64,000 nt of DNA, taken from NCBI GenBank assembly GCA_003260075.1, contig QLIY01000742.1:1-64000 (forward strand), written 5' to 3'. The stretch is from Phallusia mammillata. Taxonomy: Eukaryota; Chordata; Ascidiacea; Phlebobranchia; Ascidiidae. Every line of letters begins with the position of its first letter. Positions within the stretch are counted from its first letter, which is position 1. Below, piece after piece: positions 60,942 through 64,000 of this stretch. Made by a program: the position numbers and the translations under genes. The notes under the pieces are model-generated. The model ran no database searches. It saw only the letters and a list, made by a program, of their open reading frames with translations, and had not been told where the DNA came from.

Positions 60942-63900
60942 TTCAAGATAAACTGATTTCAATCGTTTTAAATTTACTCATATTATAAAAAAGTAGATAT
61001 ATATATATATATGAAGTTGTGCAATGTAGATTTTGATCCTGATTCACCCAGCAGTTTATCCACAGGCCCATACATGAAAGTTTTAGAAACAGCTTTATTG
61101 ATTGAAATCACATAGCTTTCTTCTAACTTTTTATATATTTTTTATATTTGCATCTGTTTACTCCCAAAAAAGTCATTTTAAAATTCACAGGCAATTTGGG
61201 TAAAAAAGCACACTTTAATGTGTTAACTGTCAGTGACTGAGCCAATCAAATGCGATTGATGGCAGGTTGCACACTTTGCCTAATGTGGGTTTACATTTAT
61301 GAATCGGAATTGTGAACTCAAATAGAATAAGCAATTAAATAAGTTCACAGAAACTGCCCAATTTGAATGTTGTTTAATCCTGTTATAACAGGACAGACAT
61401 AATATTTGATGTTGCCTTAAAATGATATATGTTGTAAATTTTCTTTGCAGAAGAAGAAATGAAACGACTTCACGCTTCAATTTCATCAAACCCCTACCAA
61501 CAAGTTGGTTTCAAGTACGGTGATGAGTATGACCCATCCGTTCCCACAACAGATACCACTGATGTAGAGGAAAGTGTCACTGATGACAAACCCTTCATAG
61601 CTCCAACTTCCCTCGCTGTGCCCACAGAAATGGAAATTGTGAGTTTCTAAGATCAGGTTAAAAAATTACTTCAAAACTATTTTTCATCAGTAAACCAAAG
61701 GTCATTATTGGCTCTGTTCCATGGTTTGCTGCTTGTTTCACTTTCTCGGTGGGGATTGCAAGTGAGACCAGTAATGGTGCTTGTGACTTGGCCTTCAGTG
61801 GGTTTACCATAAAGCCATGGTGATCTGTTGATTTGTTGTTACAAATTTGGCAAGTTTATTAGGCCTGGCATATTTAGCTTTTTTATGCTGTAATTTTTAT
61901 TTGTAGCCTATAAGTGGTATGCGAACTGAGACTATAGTGTGGCTAATGAAAAGGCTATTTTGTAGTTGTCAATTTTTTGACAACATGTTCACTTGAGATA
62001 GATAGGTGTGGGTGTTTTAAGGTCGATACTGATTATCAGCAGTTAAGTAGGCCAATAACGATATTTTGTTTGCAGCAAAAAAGCCCTAACATTGTACCAC
62101 CTTAACAGCAAAAAATCCAATGTTATTTGAATGCGAGTGTTGGGTGAAATTACATTAATATAACAAAAAGTGTTGATAATCAGTCTATGCCTACTGTTTA
62201 CAATGGATACAATGAGGTACATAGTAAAATAGACTAATTTAGATAAATAAGACTGATTTCATAAGACAATCTTTACATTGGTGTTCATATTACAAGAAAA
62301 ATGTTAAACATGCTAACAGAATCTAATTATTAATTTTTTAGCCTCCAACGGAAAAGATGAATGCCATTATTGAGAAGACTGCAACATTTGTTAGCAAGCA
62401 AGGAACTCAAATGGAAATTGTTCTGAAAGCAAAACAATCAAATAACTCTCAGTTTCAGTTTTTGCAGTTCGGCCATTATCTCAATCCCTACTATAAACAT
62501 ATGGTAAGATGACAACATAAGAGACAGGTTGTAACATGATTGAACCATGGTTATACCAGCTCAGAAGAATGTTTCTCCATTAGGTTTAAACCCAGATGTT
62601 TTTGCAATAAAGAGTAAAATACATGACACTTTTTCAATATATAAGCTGTTGTTGCCAGGCATAGTATTAATTTTATAAAGTTATCAACGTCCTGTACAGG
62701 TCGCCTTCATCAGGGTAAATAACCCCTAAGAAATAAGTGTCATTTACCCTGATGAAGGCGACCTGTATATGACGTCAAAACAAAAAAGACATTTGCCAGA
62801 AGAGCTCAATAAAGTTAATAGACACTTTTTATATTTCATATGTGAGTGATAGAGGAATGTTACAGAGTTAATTGTTATAAATGCTTTCAGGTGAAACGAA
62901 TCAGAGATGGAAAATATTGTCCGGGTGCGAAAGACAACGAGCAAGACAGCAATGAGGTTTGTGAATCAAATTATATTTTGTATGGTACATTTGTTAAGTT
63001 TTAATGTTTCAAGGACATTTCGCCATATTATCACCAACCTCCTGTTATTTTAAGGACTCGGACAGTTCAAGTGACGGAGAGGGTTATTTACATCCCAGTC
63101 TATTTGCGGCTGCACACAAACAAAATCAAAAGGAAAAGGATGAAAAAACAAAAGTAAAGAGTTTGTCGATAAATGTTTGTGAGGTTTTTGTGTACAACTA
63201 AATTACGTGGCCCTGAAAAAAATTCTGATTAAAGTGTTTTCTCACAATCATTGACAAACTTTTGAGGCTTTCTACCTTGTGGAGTAAAATAAGGCCCCTA
63301 TGCTACAGCAGTGCTAACTTCTTTTTAAACATTAGGATTTATTTATCAGTAAAATAAATAACTTGCAGGCAATTCGAACTATTGACCCCGAACATCCACT
63401 TGCAAAGTTGATTGAGAAAGGGCGAGCTGCAAACGCGGCCAAGCAATATCAGCAGATGGTTGACACTGTGTACAGCTACTATCATCAACAAAACACAGGT
63501 AAACACATGCATATCGTCGTGCAAAAAAGGGCTTTTTAAATTGTCGCAGGAGATGCAATAACCTTTTTCACTGCAAAGATTTCCTAAAAGAATGTGTTTC
63601 TTTTTTAACAACTTAGGCAATGTAAACACCTCCAGCGATATTATCGTAAATTAAATCATCATCAAAATACAGGTAACCCATGCATACAATGCTGTGAAAA
63701 CTTGTTGATTTCACACCCAACCAAGTATTATGTTGGATACAAACTCACCTAAATATTTGTTGCAGAATCAGCCAACGGCGGAACGCAGCAAGTTGAACCC
63801 CCTCCACTGCCCATGTTTGAAACAATGTCGTCTCAGTTTTCAACAGATATGGTACTTCCCCAGCCCCACTACCCTGAAACCCCCGCACCCCCAGGTGAAG

Positions 63901-64000
63901 AGGCCCCGGGTAGTATAGCTCCTCCCCCTTTAACCCTTCCTCCCCACATGACCACAGGAGAGGAGCAACTCGTACCTCCTTCCCCTGATATGCAGCCGAT
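57583..64000 (+). CDS. SFSWAP: Splicing factor SWAP (suppressor of white-apricot homologue), 5' part
   Basis: A nuclear SR-related alternative-splicing regulator that autoregulates its own introns in flies. Exons: 57583-57648, 59070-59257, 60036-60105, 60357-60450, 61451-61638, 62342-62503, 62891-62956, 63055-63153, 63369-63498 and 63766 to the edge. Peptides in order: the DRY_EERY domain ([35 protein letters not shown]), [32 protein letters not shown], then SURP 1 ([37 protein letters not shown]), [28 protein letters not shown] and a proline-rich linker. SURP 2 and the RS domain lie beyond the window. Phases chain throughout. The first intron holds three transposon copies, and a 79-base C run lies in the intron before 61451. 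Confidence 0.95.
57706..58080. mobile_element. MITE with long inverted repeats and 9 bp target duplication in SFSWAP intron 1
   Basis: The left end GGGCTCCTCTAAAATACGCA and the right end (inverse) GGGCCACTCTAAAATACGCA match, and ATCTACGCAA continues both. TTGTTTTCT flanks both sides (57697-57705 and 58081-58089). The interior has GACGGTTAG...AGGGT arms and GTGGTACTAAACACTG. The 8-9 bp duplication suggests hAT or a related group. Confidence 0.88.
58297..58852. mobile_element. hAT-type MITE (CAGGGCTTCCCAAACT) with 8 bp target duplication
   Basis: Ends CAGGGCTTCCCAAACT and AGTTTGGGAAGCCCTG, flanked by GTTTAGCA at 58289-58296 and 58853-58860. A C10 run lies inside (58637-58646). Related truncated copies are at 1450-1622 and 1787-1954. 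No transposase ORF. Confidence 0.92.
59540..59800. mobile_element. Diverged second copy of the GGGC..CTCTAAAATACGCA MITE
   Basis: GGGCTACTTTAAAATACATA on the left and the inverse TATTTTAAAGTACCCC on the right match the ends of 57706-58080. The interior shares GGTGGTACTAAACACTGCGTGG and ACCCTAATTTACCC. Its left end also occurs at 59415, just before the C run 59437-59447. Confidence 0.75.
60862..60940. other. 79-base poly-C run in an SFSWAP intron
   Basis: The same kind of run as 13540-13614. It has no duplicated flanks, so it looks like a sized gap with unknown contents between SFSWAP exons 60357-60450 and 61451-61638. Confidence 0.8.
62660..62815. repeat. Inverted pair of CTGATGA repeat tails forming a hairpin
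   Basis: ACAGGTCGCCTTCATCAGGGTAAA (ending near 62722) is the inverse of TTTACCCTGATGAAGGCGACC at 62739-62762, separated by about 17 bases. The rightward copy continues TGTATATGACGTCAAAAC and CATTTGCCAGAAGAGCTC, as at 13362-13440. It lies in an SFSWAP intron. Confidence 0.65.

Noticed and set aside
1-64000. CRISPR arrays, prokaryotic operons, phage or virus-derived genes
   Set aside because: None seen. The direct repeats are assembly duplicates, a minisatellite and degenerate tandem arrays; no retroviral or viral reading frame was recognised.

Overview
This 64 kb window is animal nuclear DNA. The genes have many introns with GT-AG boundaries, AATAAA-type poly(A) signals and many small non-autonomous DNA transposons. 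The gene set is metazoan: ADGRV1, EIF2S3, RUBCN, ROGDI, RNF185, SFSWAP, AASDHPPT, a DnaJ membrane protein and an ADP/ATP carrier. Short introns, close gene spacing and strong divergence between duplicated (apparently allelic) pieces suggest a highly heterozygous compact invertebrate chordate. A solitary ascidian such as Ciona is my best guess; this is inference, not a proven assignment.

Layout. 1-17059 (+) is the 3' part of an ADGRV1/VLGR1-type adhesion GPCR: Calx-beta exons, GAIN/GPS region, seven-helix exons and a tail ending in a DTHL PDZ ligand. 17251-18084 (-) is AASDHPPT, tail-to-tail with ADGRV1. 19431-27162 (+) is EIF2S3 (eIF2 gamma), whose first intron holds a large foldback minisatellite. 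29692-36576 (+) is an unrecognised low-complexity, lysine- and serine-rich protein gene. 38023-40170 (-) is ROGDI and 40926-47136 (-) is RUBCN (Rubicon). 47553-48249 (-) is a DNAJC4-like protein, head-to-head with RNF185 at 48778-52293 (+). 55699-56610 (-) is the mitochondrial ADP/ATP carrier. 57583-64000 (+) is the 5' part of SFSWAP and runs off the right edge.

The genes are mostly unrelated housekeeping functions: translation initiation, splicing, ER quality control, autophagy and vesicle acidification, carrier-protein activation and mitochondrial exchange. I see no operon-like logic beyond divergent and convergent pairs.

The strongest unexplained signal is technical. About 45 homopolymer runs, most exactly 10 C (or 10 G), sit between near-identical direct duplicates. 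None is shorter than 10, and the excess fits native C or G at the edge. Two longer runs (75 and 79 C) behave like sized gaps. One replaces the middle of a GPCR exon, and the missing piece lies inverted about 1 kb upstream between two C10 runs. I read these as gap placeholders at unmerged allelic contigs. Runs are C at 1623-23947, G at 47905-54337 and C again from 58637, so the middle block was probably reverse-complemented when the sequence was built. Annotation here must allow for duplicated, split and misplaced exons. I found no convincing new biological system. The best biological leads are the transposon families with clear target-site duplications, the foldback minisatellite, a probable GC-AG intron and hammerhead-core-like repeat tails.
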